Position numbers and translations under genes: made by a program
Origin: Flavobacterium frigoris
GTDB taxonomy: Bacteria; Bacteroidota; Bacteroidia; Flavobacteriales; Flavobacteriaceae
Assembly: GCF_900111075.1 (NCBI RefSeq)
Contig: NZ_FOFZ01000003.1
Coordinates: 186,001 to 250,000, forward strand
Length of the DNA stretch: 64,000 nucleotides
Direction: 5' to 3'
Notes under the pieces: model-generated
What the model saw: the letters and a program-made list of their open reading frames with translations, nothing else
What the model was told of the DNA's origin: nothing
The model's database searches: none
Part shown: positions 24,481 through 33,637 of the stretch, one piece after another
Position numbering within the stretch: position 1 is the first letter of the stretch
How the letters are laid out: every line of letters begins with the position of its first letter

Positions 24481-27474
24481 TTACCGTTCAATTGCATCAT
24501 ATATTATTTCTTGAATGTCTTCTCGAATATTTTCTCTTGATAATTTATTTGTACTATCTGCAGGAAATGTTCTATTGGATAAGAAGATATAAACGATTTC
24601 GGTTTCTGGATCTGCCCAAGCCATTGTGCCTGTAAATCCAGTATGTCCAAAACTAGTCATGGAAGCACAACCACAAGTAGGGCCTTTATCTCCTAACTGA
24701 GGTTTATCAAAACCTACGCCTCTTCTATTGCCTTCTGAACAAAAATAACAGGTATTAAAGTCGTCGAATGTTTTCTCCGAGAAATACTGCTTATTACCGT
24801 AATTTCCCTTTTGCAAATAAAGTTGCATTATTTTAGCAACATCCATACTATTTGAAAAAATTCCAGCATGTCCGCCAATTCCACCTTCCATTGCAGCTCC
24901 CATATCATGAACATATCCCTGTATAATCTGATGACGGAAATACGTGTCAATTTCTGTTGGTGCAATTCGATCTTTAGGAATACTTTGCAACGGATTGTAC
25001 ATGGTATTATTGGCGCCAAGTGGTCTATAAAAATTATCAGTACTTAAAACATCTAATGTTTTTCCAGTAGCTTTTTGTAAATACTCTTTTAGAATCATAA
25101 ACGTAAAATCACTGTACTTGTATTTTTTTTGCGGAAGCAACTTACTGTCTGCAATCAACTTCATAATAGTATCATGATAATCATTTCTTAAAAAAAGACT
25201 ATCAGCCACTTTTGTGGAAAATTGTGCCTCTGATATCTTTTTATAATATTTATCTAAAGGGTTACCACTTTTATCTACCGTAGCTTTATAAAAAGGAATC
25301 CAAGGTTGCAGTCTGGCATAGTGAGACAACAATTCCTTAAAGTGTATGTCTTCTTTATTTGAATTTTTAAATATAGGAAGCATGGAGTCTAACCTAGTTT
25401 GCATGTTTATTTTCTTCTGATCATATTGGAGCATTACGTTGGGCAATGTAGATAAGATCTTCGTTAAAGAAGCCACATCATACACATCACTATTAGTGAC
25501 TTTTGAATTCTTTTCATAGGTCTGGTATCCAAAAGACTTTTGATAAATGACTTTTCCTTTTCTTGCTACCAAAATCTGCATTCCAGGGGCCATTTCGCCA
25601 TTGATTGCTTTTTGTGCTACGGCTTCAATTTTATCCAAAATCAAAGGATTCATTCCCACATTTTCAGGTGCTGTGAATCCTAAAACATTTAATTTTTCTG
25701 TCGAAAGTCCTAAATCAGCAGTAAACTCAGTCGTGACAGTAACAGGTAATTTCCCTTTGGCAGTAATAGCACCAAAAATCAACTCAGCAGAAACCTCTTG
25801 TGCAATCGAGCTGTTTTGATAGGAAAGCACTACGCCCTCGATATCACCAAAGCTTTCTATGGGAATCAAAGAATAAGGAGATGCAAAAACATCTAGTATA
25901 ACCTTGTTGTTTTTAGATAAAAACGCCAGTTTTTTTAATTCTGCTTGGTTAAAATCATACTTTTTCCATGGGGCATCAGAGGAATGATACCCAACAATAA
26001 CTTTTGTAAATTTATTTAATTTCAGCTGTAAGCTGTCTAAATTAGCATCTGAAATTTCAGTAACTTCTGTGTACTTTTTTAAGGTTGTAACAAATCGACT
26101 GTTCGTGGCATCACCAATTTTCACATAGGCGATTTTTTCATTTTGCAGATCCTTTATTGGCAATATAGCCTCTTCATTTTTTAATACCGTCAACGCACTT
26201 TCATATAATTCATATTCTAATGCCTCATTTTTAGAGGAATTAAGATCAGAGACTAAATTGGCAGTAACAATAGGCTTGTACGTATTTAAACCAGCGTGAT
26301 ATTTAAATTTAAGAATTTTCTTCACTGACAAAGCCAGTCTACTTTCCGTGAATAAAGAGTCCTGATAGGCTTGCTTGAAAGCATCTAAAGCCAGTGGAAC
26401 ATTTTCAGGAAACAGTAAAACATCGTTTCCAGCCAGAAACGCCTTTAAGTCAATCTGACCTGGAGTGCTAAATCTACTTACTGCTTTCATATTTAAAGCA
26501 TCTGTAAAAATAAGACCTTGAAATCCTAATTCCTTTTGGAGAACATCTGTGACAATTTTATAAGATATAGAGGAAGGATAATTTGGTTTAGGTTCTAAGC
26601 TTGGTACGTTTAAATGCGCAACCATTACTGAAGCAAGTCCTTTTTCAAACATCTTTTTGTAGGGATAGAATTCCATTATCTCTAATCTTTCCTTAGAAAA
26701 ATTAACAATTGGCAATCCTTTGTGGGAATCGATATCTGTATCTCCGTGACCTGGAAAATGTTTCCCTGTCGAAAACACACCTTTACTCTGCATCCCCTTC
26801 ATCATTGCAATGGCTCGTTCCGTAACTTTATACTTATCTTCGCCAAATGAACGGAAACCAATAATAGGGTTTTTAGGATTCGTATTAATATCCAATACGG
26901 GAGAAAAATTGAACTGCAGACCCAATCTTTTACTTTGCACTCCTATTTGAGTACCTAATTTTTCAATCAATTTAATATCTTGCACCGCACCAAGAGTCAT
27001 ATTCCATGGATATGTATAGGTAGAGTCGAGACGCATACTGAGTCCCCATTCAGCATCATTACCTATAAATAGTGGTGTTTTAGATTTAGATTGGTACCGA
27101 TTTGTCAAATTGGCCTGACGTACAGGCCCGCCTTGAAAAAATAGTAATCCACCAATTTTATTTTCACTTATGAGTTTTTCGATCGCAGTATAATGAGTGT
27201 TATCGCTATTTGAATAGGCAGCAACCATAAATAACTGCCCTACTTTTTCATCAAATGTCATCGCATTATAAATACTGTCCACCCATTTTTTCCCTTCAAT
27301 TGATATTTCAAAAAGCATAGAAGGCTTTTGAGATTTGTCAACTACTACACTATCAATTTCCGAAGGATGATGGGCAAGTATTACCTTCTGCTTATTATTT
27401 TTTACTCCAATACAACTGGTTATAAAAAAAAATAAGACATAAAGAAAAGAAATTCTGATGCCTGTATTTTTCAT
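24481..27474 (-). CDS. Lipoprotein with GH3 beta-N-acetylglucosaminidase and class C beta-lactamase-like domains
   Basis: Two enzymes in one chain of 997 residues. The signal peptide ends LFFFITSC, a lipobox. Residues of about 60-400 are a NagZ-type GH3 domain with KHFPGHGDTDIDSHKGLP (catalytic Asp/His region), then MVAHLNVPS and IFTDALNM. A GH3 C-terminal alpha/beta domain follows at about 420-600. Residues of about 620-995 are a serine beta-lactamase/DD-peptidase fold: SLTK (SxxK), YSD in place of YxN, and HTG. Together it can be expected to remove GlcNAc from, and perhaps cleave stem peptides of, peptidoglycan fragments. The fusion is known in Bacteroidota. Confidence 0.9.
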   Translation of the reverse strand: MKNTGIRISFLYVLFFFITSCIGVKNNKQKVILAHHPSEIDSVVVDKSQKPSMLFEISIEGKKWVDSIYNAMTFDEKVGQLFMVAAYSNSDNTHYTAIEKLISENKIGGLLFFQGGPVRQANLTNRYQSKSKTPLFIGNDAEWGLSMRLDSTYTYPWNMTLGAVQDIKLIEKLGTQIGVQSKRLGLQFNFSPVLDINTNPKNPIIGFRSFGEDKYKVTERAIAMMKGMQSKGVFSTGKHFPGHGDTDIDSHKGLPIVNFSKERLEIMEFYPYKKMFEKGLASVMVAHLNVPSLEPKPNYPSSISYKIVTDVLQKELGFQGLIFTDALNMKAVSRFSTPGQIDLKAFLAGNDVLLFPENVPLALDAFKQAYQDSLFTESRLALSVKKILKFKYHAGLNTYKPIVTANLVSDLNSSKNEALEYELYESALTVLKNEEAILPIKDLQNEKIAYVKIGDATNSRFVTTLKKYTEVTEISDANLDSLQLKLNKFTKVIVGYHSSDAPWKKYDFNQAELKKLAFLSKNNKVILDVFASPYSLIPIESFGDIEGVVLSYQNSSIAQEVSAELIFGAITAKGKLPVTVTTEFTADLGLSTEKLNVLGFTAPENVGMNPLILDKIEAVAQKAINGEMAPGMQILVARKGKVIYQKSFGYQTYEKNSKVTNSDVYDVASLTKILSTLPNVMLQYDQKKINMQTRLDSMLPIFKNSNKEDIHFKELLSHYARLQPWIPFYKATVDKSGNPLDKYYKKISEAQFSTKVADSLFLRNDYHDTIMKLIADSKLLPQKKYKYSDFTFMILKEYLQKATGKTLDVLSTDNFYRPLGANNTMYNPLQSIPKDRIAPTEIDTYFRHQIIQGYVHDMGAAMEGGIGGHAGIFSNSMDVAKIMQLYLQKGNYGNKQYFSEKTFDDFNTCYFCSEGNRRGVGFDKPQLGDKGPTCGCASMTSFGHTGFTGTMAWADPETEIVYIFLSNRTFPADSTNKLSRENIREDIQEIIYDAIER

Positions 27475-27488
27475 TAAAGTATTATGTT

Positions 27489-27971
27489 TTAGAAAAAACG
27501 GCTATGCCAACTATCGATAGCCGGGACTTCCCATGATTCATTATATTCCTGAATATTGTTAATTAAATTATTAAAAACAATAGTATTTTCAGTGACTGCT
27601 TTATCTTTTACCATTTTTTTAAAATCTATTAATGGCTTGTGTGCAATGTGCTCTCCTAGTTTAAAAGTCACATTCATTTTGTCCAATAGATCAACATTGT
27701 ATTTCTTTTCTAATGATTGGATAAATTCAACGGATGAATCTATAGAGCAACCAGTAGCAGTTTGAACATCTTGATCAACGGCTAGTATAATAAATCTATT
27801 GTATTTTAACTGATACGAAGAAACCAAACTCGTCCCATGTGCAGCCCAATTTTCTAGAAATGCCTGTAAATCAGTTTCTATTTCGGAAAATTCAGCATCC
27901 GAAAATTTTCTATTCGATTGGTAGATCCAAATTTTGGATTCTTCCGGTAAATTTTCAAATGGTACGTACAT
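27489..27971 (-). CDS. Conserved flavobacterial protein of unknown function
   Basis: Protein of 160 residues starting MYVPFENLPEESKIWIYQSN. It has no signal peptide, membrane segment or Walker motif. Family members in databases are often called ABC transporter ATPase, which the sequence does not support. Features are an alternating alpha/beta pattern, VDQDVQTATGCSIDSSVEFI (Cys in a conserved loop), and the C-terminus WHSRFF. The gene lies 14 bases upstream of the GH3 fusion gene on the same strand and 47 bases after the Fe-S protein gene, so it is probably part of one long transcript. Confidence 0.75.
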   Translation of the reverse strand: MYVPFENLPEESKIWIYQSNRKFSDAEFSEIETDLQAFLENWAAHGTSLVSSYQLKYNRFIILAVDQDVQTATGCSIDSSVEFIQSLEKKYNVDLLDKMNVTFKLGEHIAHKPLIDFKKMVKDKAVTENTIVFNNLINNIQEYNESWEVPAIDSWHSRFF

Positions 27972-28018
27972 TTTTTTTTATTTTTAAATTTCGAATTTTC
28001 GATTTCAACTCTAAAGTT

Positions 28019-28810
28019 CTATAAATCTTGAGCATTTGCAATTAATTCTGCAATGTCCATCACTTTTACATCTCCTTCTTTTTCTTTATTTTTAATACCA
28101 TCCGTCAACATAGTATTACAAAACGGGCATCCAGCAGCAATTATTTCTGGTTTTGTGTCTAATGCGTCTTCTGTTCTTTCAATATTAATTTCTTTGTCTC
28201 CTGGCTCTGCATCTTTAAACATTTGAGCGCCTCCGGCACCGCAGCACAATCCATTTGCACGAGAACGTTTCATCTCTACTAATTCAGCATCCAGTTTTTG
28301 AATCAGCTCTCTAGGTGCTTCATATACATTATTGGCCCTTCCTAAATAGCATGGATCGTGAAAAGTAATTCGTTTTCCTTTGAATTGCCCACCTTCTATT
28401 GTCAGTCTTCCGTCATCTAATAATGATTTCAAGAATTCAGTGTGATGAACTACCTCGTATTTCCCACCCAATTCTGGATATTCATTTTTTAAAGTATTAA
28501 AACAATGCGGACAAGCCGTCACTATTTTCTTGGCTTCATACGCATTCAGAACTTCTATGTTCATCATCGCTTGCATTTGAAACAAGAACTCATTTCCTGC
28601 TCTTTTTGCGGGATCACCAGTACAACTCTCTTCGGTACCAAGTACGGCGAAAGGAACGTTTGCACGATTCAAAATTCGTACAAATGCCTTTGTTATTTTT
28701 TTTGCTCTATCATCAAAACTTCCTGCACAACCTACCCAAAACAATACTTCAGGTTGTTTTCCTTGGGCAAGCATTTCCGCCATTGTTGGCACTATTAAAT
28801 TCTCTGACAT
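28019..28810 (-). CDS. Cysteine-rich CCG-domain Fe-S protein (HdrB/LutA-like)
   Basis: Protein of 263 residues with two CCG domains as found in heterodisulfide reductase subunit B, GlpC and LutA. Cysteine motifs are VGCAGSFDD, TACPHCFNTLKNEYP, CCGAGGAQMF and GCPFCNTML. Such domains bind a special non-cubane or 4Fe-4S cluster and pass electrons to a partner. The partner is very likely the membrane ferredoxin-type protein encoded 80 bases upstream. The electron donor and acceptor are unknown; in Bacteroidota this pair is a conserved but functionally poorly defined unit. Confidence 0.87.
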   Translation of the reverse strand: MSENLIVPTMAEMLAQGKQPEVLFWVGCAGSFDDRAKKITKAFVRILNRANVPFAVLGTEESCTGDPAKRAGNEFLFQMQAMMNIEVLNAYEAKKIVTACPHCFNTLKNEYPELGGKYEVVHHTEFLKSLLDDGRLTIEGGQFKGKRITFHDPCYLGRANNVYEAPRELIQKLDAELVEMKRSRANGLCCGAGGAQMFKDAEPGDKEINIERTEDALDTKPEIIAAGCPFCNTMLTDGIKNKEKEGDVKVMDIAELIANAQDL

Positions 28811-28891
28811 TTTATATTTTTTTATTCAGCTAGCTAACTAACTAGTTATTTGAAAAGCGATTAAACGAATAACCACCTAAACTTTACAAAA

Positions 28892-30229
28892 TTAATTTTC
28901 GTTTTTCCAGTTCAATCTATCCTGTTGATTGTATTGCCATGGTGCTCCATTATTTTCTATATTGGTCATCATCGCATTTATAGGCATTGGTGCAGCACTT
29001 TGCTCCATAACTAGGTAACGACGCATATCCATGATAATAGATAGAGGACTAATATTTACAGGGCATTCTTCAACACATGCATTACAAGATGTACAAGCCC
29101 AAAGTTCCTCTGCAGTAATGTAGTCATTCAATAATGTTTTGTTATCTGGAATAAAAACACCTTTATTAGCATCAATATTCCTTCCTACTTCTTCCATTCT
29201 ATCTCTAGTATCCATCATAACCTTACGAGGAGATAGTTTTTTACCTGTGATATTTGCAGGGCAAGATGAAGTACAACGACCACATTCTGTACAGGTGTAA
29301 GCATTTAATAATTGTACCCAATTTAAATCCTGAATATCGCTTGCTCCAAACTTAGCGGGAACTTCACCCTCTGCCGCAGCTGGCGCTGCTGCAAATGGAT
29401 CAGCATTAGGATCCATCATCATTTTAACTTCTTTAGTTACTGCTTCTAAATTATTAAACTGTCCTTGTGGATTTAAGTCAGCAAAATAGGTGTTCGGAAA
29501 AGCCAATAAAATGTGTAAGTGTTTTGAAAAATACAAATAGTTCATAAAAATTAAAATACCTACAATATGCAACCACCAGAACACTTCAAAAAGTAGCATC
29601 ACTAACTCATTTGACATTCCGTTAAATAGCGGTTCGATGAATTGGCTAATAGGAAAAGAACCTGCTACTATAAAATGAGAAAAGCCTCCAGGTACATTTT
29701 GCAAATGCAAATCAGATGCATTCATCAATAAAAACAATGTCATTAATACCACTTCAAAATAAAGGATATAATTAGCATCATTTTTAGGGAATCCTGTTAA
29801 ATCCTTATTTATGAATCGTTTTAATTTTATAACATTTCTTCTAATCCAGAAAACACTAACTGCTATCAACACTAAAACTGCCAATATTTCAAATGAGGCA
29901 ATTAAAACATCATAGAAAGAACCCAAAAAGCCAAAAACTCGGTGTGTCCCAAATAAACCGTCAATAATAATTTCTAACAATTCAATATTGATAATTATAA
30001 AACCTAAATAAACCACAATATGAAGTGCTCCAGCGATGGGTCTTTTTACCATTTTTGACTGTCCTAATGCAATCATGGCCATGTTTTTCCATCGCGCACT
30101 AGGATTATCTTTTCGATCTATCTCGATACCTAGATTGATGTTTCTTCTTATCTTTTTTATGTTTACAAAAAAATAGCCAAACCCGATAATTAATAATAGG
30201 GCAAATAAAATATTGTCTAAGTAGCTCAT
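28892..30229 (-). CDS. Membrane protein with two 4Fe-4S ferredoxin clusters
   Basis: Protein of 445 residues. The N-terminal half has five membrane helices (ILFALLLIIGFGYFF; AGALHIVVYLGFIIINI; SFEILAVLVLIAVSVFW; YILYFEVVLMTLFLLM; LLFEVFWWLHIVGILIFMNY), as in NarI/DsrM-like quinone-linked subunits. The C-terminal half carries two cluster motifs: CTECGRCTSSCP and CTSCNACVEECP. Together with the CCG protein downstream it resembles an HdrDE/GlpC-like complex that takes electrons from or gives them to the quinone pool. It starts six bases after the MCE gene stop, so the genes are one operon. Confidence 0.88.
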   Translation of the reverse strand: MSYLDNILFALLLIIGFGYFFVNIKKIRRNINLGIEIDRKDNPSARWKNMAMIALGQSKMVKRPIAGALHIVVYLGFIIINIELLEIIIDGLFGTHRVFGFLGSFYDVLIASFEILAVLVLIAVSVFWIRRNVIKLKRFINKDLTGFPKNDANYILYFEVVLMTLFLLMNASDLHLQNVPGGFSHFIVAGSFPISQFIEPLFNGMSNELVMLLFEVFWWLHIVGILIFMNYLYFSKHLHILLAFPNTYFADLNPQGQFNNLEAVTKEVKMMMDPNADPFAAAPAAAEGEVPAKFGASDIQDLNWVQLLNAYTCTECGRCTSSCPANITGKKLSPRKVMMDTRDRMEEVGRNIDANKGVFIPDNKTLLNDYITAEELWACTSCNACVEECPVNISPLSIIMDMRRYLVMEQSAAPMPINAMMTNIENNGAPWQYNQQDRLNWKNEN

Positions 30230-30234
30230 AATTA

Positions 30235-31200
30235 CTAGTTTTTTTCTTTTGAGATAGTGTCGGTTACAGGGGCTTTATACGGTTTGTTTTTCTTTCCAAA
30301 AAGAGAAACATTTACATATCTTGTAGGATAGAGTCTAACATCTTGCAGCAATAGCTCTAATTCTTTTGAAGTTTTTGACAAGTTGGTATAAAATGCATCA
30401 TCATTCAACAATTTACCCATTGTACCTTTTCCAGATTCTAATCCTTTCATGATACCATTCACTTTCGCCAAGGTATTGTTTAGATTTCTCACTGTTTTGC
30501 CTAAATCAGCTTTATTTAAAGAATCTGAAATTTTAGAAAAATCAACAGATATTTTATTAAAATTAGTTACGACACCTTTTATCTGAGTTTTATTTTCATC
30601 AAGAATAGTATTCATACTCAACGAAGCTTTATGAAACTGTTCCATTGTTTTGCTTAATTCAGCTAAACTATTTCTTAAATCCTCTTGTGCCTTCTTATCT
30701 AAGACATTATTAACCCCAGTAATTAGAACGTCGGCGTTAGCCATAATCTTATCTAATTTTTCTTGAAGCGGAACTAGTTTCTCTCCTACTTTATCAGTAA
30801 GTCCCAATCGAATTGCCCCTTTAAGTTTTTCACCGTTTAATGCAATCGACTTGTCTTTAAAATTAGGCTCTATAGCAATTTGCTTTCCAGCAATAAAACC
30901 AGGCTCATAAATCGCAGCGATACTTGATCTTGAAATAGGGAAATCAGATTTAATTTGTAGTTCTACTAACAAATTACCTGTGTTTTCATTAATAGTGATT
31001 TTGGCCACTCTACCTATTTCCAAACCATTTAGTGTAATGGGTGCAGAGGAAGTCAATCCTTCTACTGTTTCGTATTCGACATATAATGTTTTGTAACTAT
31101 TTAAAAGATCTCGCCCTTTTAAGAAGCTATATCCCCAAATAAATAATAATATCGATGCAATTACTAAAACTGCAGTTTTAATTTCTCGTGTTAATTTCAA
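30235..31200 (-). CDS. MCE/MlaD-family substrate-binding protein
   Basis: Protein of 321 residues with an N-terminal anchor (AVLVIASILLFIWGYSFL) and one MCE domain at about 38-120 (YETVEGLTSSAPITLNGLEIGRVAKI, family-typical). The rest is a long helical region with heptads. MCE proteins form hexameric rings that ferry lipids between membranes through an ABC system; the MlaE/MlaF partners are not in this window. It is placed between an amidase gene (48 bases upstream) and the Fe-S membrane gene (five bases downstream) and is most likely co-transcribed with both. Confidence 0.88.
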   Translation of the reverse strand: MKLTREIKTAVLVIASILLFIWGYSFLKGRDLLNSYKTLYVEYETVEGLTSSAPITLNGLEIGRVAKITINENTGNLLVELQIKSDFPISRSSIAAIYEPGFIAGKQIAIEPNFKDKSIALNGEKLKGAIRLGLTDKVGEKLVPLQEKLDKIMANADVLITGVNNVLDKKAQEDLRNSLAELSKTMEQFHKASLSMNTILDENKTQIKGVVTNFNKISVDFSKISDSLNKADLGKTVRNLNNTLAKVNGIMKGLESGKGTMGKLLNDDAFYTNLSKTSKELELLLQDVRLYPTRYVNVSLFGKKNKPYKAPVTDTISKEKN

Positions 31201-31248
31201 AATGTAAGTATTTTGTACAAATTTAATATAAAATAATTGAACTTCTTA

Positions 31249-32427
31249 TTATTTAATCGCTTCTTGTATGCTTATCTTCTTTCCGTTTTTAAAAGCTATC
31301 AAAAAAGCAGAACTATACCCTTTTGCCTTAGCTTCTTGCAACAGATTTTTTGATTCATTATAATCAGACGTTTCGCCGTACATATATTTATAGACATTAT
31401 TACCATAGTCCACAGATATATTATTTAAGCCTTTAAAATTTCTGGGTTGTAAATCCATTTTTTTTCCACTTGCAGAAATTTGTACTTTAAAAAGGATCTG
31501 AGTATTATCTTGTTTTGGAGCTACTTTTCTATTATCTACAGATTCGGTAACTGATTTTGTTTTAATCGGAGCTTCACTATCCTTAGCTGAACTTTCACTA
31601 TTCCTTTGTGAAGGCTTAGGTTCAGTAGTTTCTGCTCCACCTGTCCCGTAATATTCATTTTTATAACCAATTATTGCATTCGCGATAGCGTTGGCAATTT
31701 CATTCTGACCTTCTTCTGAGTCTAATCGATTTCCTTCATCAAAATTAGATATAAAACCCATTTCTATTAGAACCCTAGGCATATATGCTTTATGCAGCAC
31801 CATAAAAGGAGCTTGTTTTACCCCTCCACCACGAATTCTCTTTCCTAAGCCTTCAAATTCATTTTCGATTTTACTAGCCAACGAAATGCTATTATCCAGA
31901 TATTCTTCTTGCATCAATGTCATTCCGATCATGGTTTCTGGAGAATTAGGATCAAAACCTTCATATTTCCTTTTGTAATCTTTCTCTAAAGTAATAACAG
32001 AGTTCTCTTTTTTAGCCGCTTCTAGATTTGAAGCAATTTTATTCATACCCATTACATAGGTTTCCGTACCATCTGCATCAGTATTTCTATTGGCATTACA
32101 GTGAATTGATACGAAAATATTAGCATCGGCTCTATTCGCAATATTGGCTCTTTCGACTAAATCAACAAAAATATCCGTCTTTTTTGTATAGATGACATCA
32201 ACTTTAGGGTTGTCTTCCAAAATCTTACCCACTTTAAGTACAACCGCCAAAGCGATGTTTTTTTCCACATGCCCATTATACACAGCTCCAAAATCATGCC
32301 CGCCGTGCCCTGCATCTAAGGTCACCTTAAAGTTAGTATTTTGACCAAAAGAAAGGCTACTAACCAAAAAGGAAAGAAATAATAACACTTTAAACGCCTT
32401 ATCATTATTACTATTTTTCAATTTCAA
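31249..32427 (-). CDS. N-acetylmuramoyl-L-alanine amidase with SPOR-like C-terminus, copy 1
   Basis: Peptidoglycan amidase of the AmiC/Amidase_3 family, 392 residues. The signal peptide ends at about residue 28 (LSFLVSSLSFG/Q). Zn ligands are LDAGHGGHDFGA, the Glu in NGHVEKNIAL, and VSIHCNAN; RVLIEMGFISN carries the catalytic Glu. A Ser/Thr/Lys linker leads to a SPOR-like domain at about 315-392 (FKVQISASGKKMDL... YKYMYGETSDYNE), which binds denuded glycan at division sites. It is paralogous to the next gene upstream. Confidence 0.92.
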   Translation of the reverse strand: MKLKNSNNDKAFKVLLFLSFLVSSLSFGQNTNFKVTLDAGHGGHDFGAVYNGHVEKNIALAVVLKVGKILEDNPKVDVIYTKKTDIFVDLVERANIANRADANIFVSIHCNANRNTDADGTETYVMGMNKIASNLEAAKKENSVITLEKDYKRKYEGFDPNSPETMIGMTLMQEEYLDNSISLASKIENEFEGLGKRIRGGGVKQAPFMVLHKAYMPRVLIEMGFISNFDEGNRLDSEEGQNEIANAIANAIIGYKNEYYGTGGAETTEPKPSQRNSESSAKDSEAPIKTKSVTESVDNRKVAPKQDNTQILFKVQISASGKKMDLQPRNFKGLNNISVDYGNNVYKYMYGETSDYNESKNLLQEAKAKGYSSAFLIAFKNGKKISIQEAIK

Positions 32428-32499
32428 AATTTATTTATTTTTTACAAATTTAATTATTCTTCTTATCAACATCAAAATTATTAAGACAAGACTTTAAAC

Positions 32500-33558
32500 T
32501 TAATTAGAAGTAACTACAAAAGCATCTGGATATCCAACCAACTGAGCTTCTAATTTCATTTTTTTTACTTCTTGAATAGTAGATGCTGCTCCATACATGT
32601 ATCTATATATTTCATTATCAAATGTACTTGTTATATTGTTTAATCCTTTGAAATTACTAGGTATTAACGGTATGTTTTTAGAACTTGCTAAAAGTTGCAC
32701 TTTATAAATAGTATCACTACTTGAAGTCGTAATAGCACTTACGGTAATTGCAGTATTATTCTTGACTTTGCTATTCACAATCGATCCTGTCCCGAAATAT
32801 TTTTTCTTATATTCAACTATTGCTTTTGCTATTTGCAATGCCATTTGGTCTTGTCCTTCTTCTGAATTCAAAAACTCTCCTTCTTCTCTATTTGATAAAA
32901 ACCCAAGTTCAATTAAAACACTAGGCATATAGACCGCATCTAAAACCCAAAGCGGTTGCTGCTTGATACCTCTAGAGTTTCTTTTTAGATTATGTGTGAA
33001 ATTACCTTGAATCTCAGTAGCTAAAATGATACTGTTATTTAAATTCTCTTCTTGTAAAATCGTCAATCCAATCAAGGATTCTGGTTTATTTGGATCAAAA
33101 CCCTGATAAGTATCTTTAAAATTATCTTCTAATAGAATTACAGAATTTTCCTTTTTTGCTACCTCTAGGTTTAAATCACTTCGGGACAACCCCATTACAA
33201 AAGTTTCGGTCCCGTAGGGCTGGAAACTTTTTACTGAATTACAATGAATAGACACAAACAAATTAGCATTCGCCTTATTAGCAATTTTCGGTCTATTAGC
33301 CAATTCAATAAAAACATCAGTAGTTCTAGTATAAACAACTTTAAAATCGGCTGCTTTTTCTAAAAACCCACCCACTTTAAGCGTCGTTTTAAGCGCAATG
33401 TCTTTTTCAGTATAACCATGATACGAATTCCCTGGATCTTTACCACCATGACCCGCATCAAGTATTATTGTAAAATTTTGATCATTTTGAGAAAACACAG
33501 AAGTATGGGTAAACACAATAAAAATCGCTATCAAAAAAATATAATAATTGAATTTCAT
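32500..33558 (-). CDS. N-acetylmuramoyl-L-alanine amidase with SPOR-like C-terminus, copy 2
   Basis: Tandem paralogue of 352 residues with a signal peptide (FLIAIFIVFTHTSVFS/Q). It has the same Zn motifs (LDAGHGGKDPGN, GYTEKDIAL, VSIHCNSV) and catalytic region VLIELGFLSNREEG. The linker is shorter than in copy 1, and the SPOR-like domain is YKVQLLASSKNIPL with YRYMYGAAS. The stop is 72 bases before copy 1. It is divergent from lptD, which joins peptidoglycan and LPS functions at one intergenic region. Two paralogues suggest separate roles, for example in septum splitting and in side-wall turnover (inference). Confidence 0.92.
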   Translation of the reverse strand: MKFNYYIFLIAIFIVFTHTSVFSQNDQNFTIILDAGHGGKDPGNSYHGYTEKDIALKTTLKVGGFLEKAADFKVVYTRTTDVFIELANRPKIANKANANLFVSIHCNSVKSFQPYGTETFVMGLSRSDLNLEVAKKENSVILLEDNFKDTYQGFDPNKPESLIGLTILQEENLNNSIILATEIQGNFTHNLKRNSRGIKQQPLWVLDAVYMPSVLIELGFLSNREEGEFLNSEEGQDQMALQIAKAIVEYKKKYFGTGSIVNSKVKNNTAITVSAITTSSSDTIYKVQLLASSKNIPLIPSNFKGLNNITSTFDNEIYRYMYGAASTIQEVKKMKLEAQLVGYPDAFVVTSN

Positions 33559-33609
33559 ATGTTAAAGTTAATTTTATTGGAACACTAGTACTTAATTTTT
33601 TTATTTGAT

Positions 33610-33617
33610 TATTTTTG
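33610..33617 (+). promoter_or_regulatory. -7 box of lptD
   Basis: TATTTTTG fits the consensus and lies 20 bases before the TTG start at 33638. No -33 TTG at normal distance. Confidence 0.5.
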
Positions 33618-33637
33618 CCAAAAAATAATCAGTAAGT

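Noticed and set aside
27489..27971. Label ABC transporter ATPase for the 160-residue protein
   Set aside because: No Walker A, Walker B or signature motif is present.
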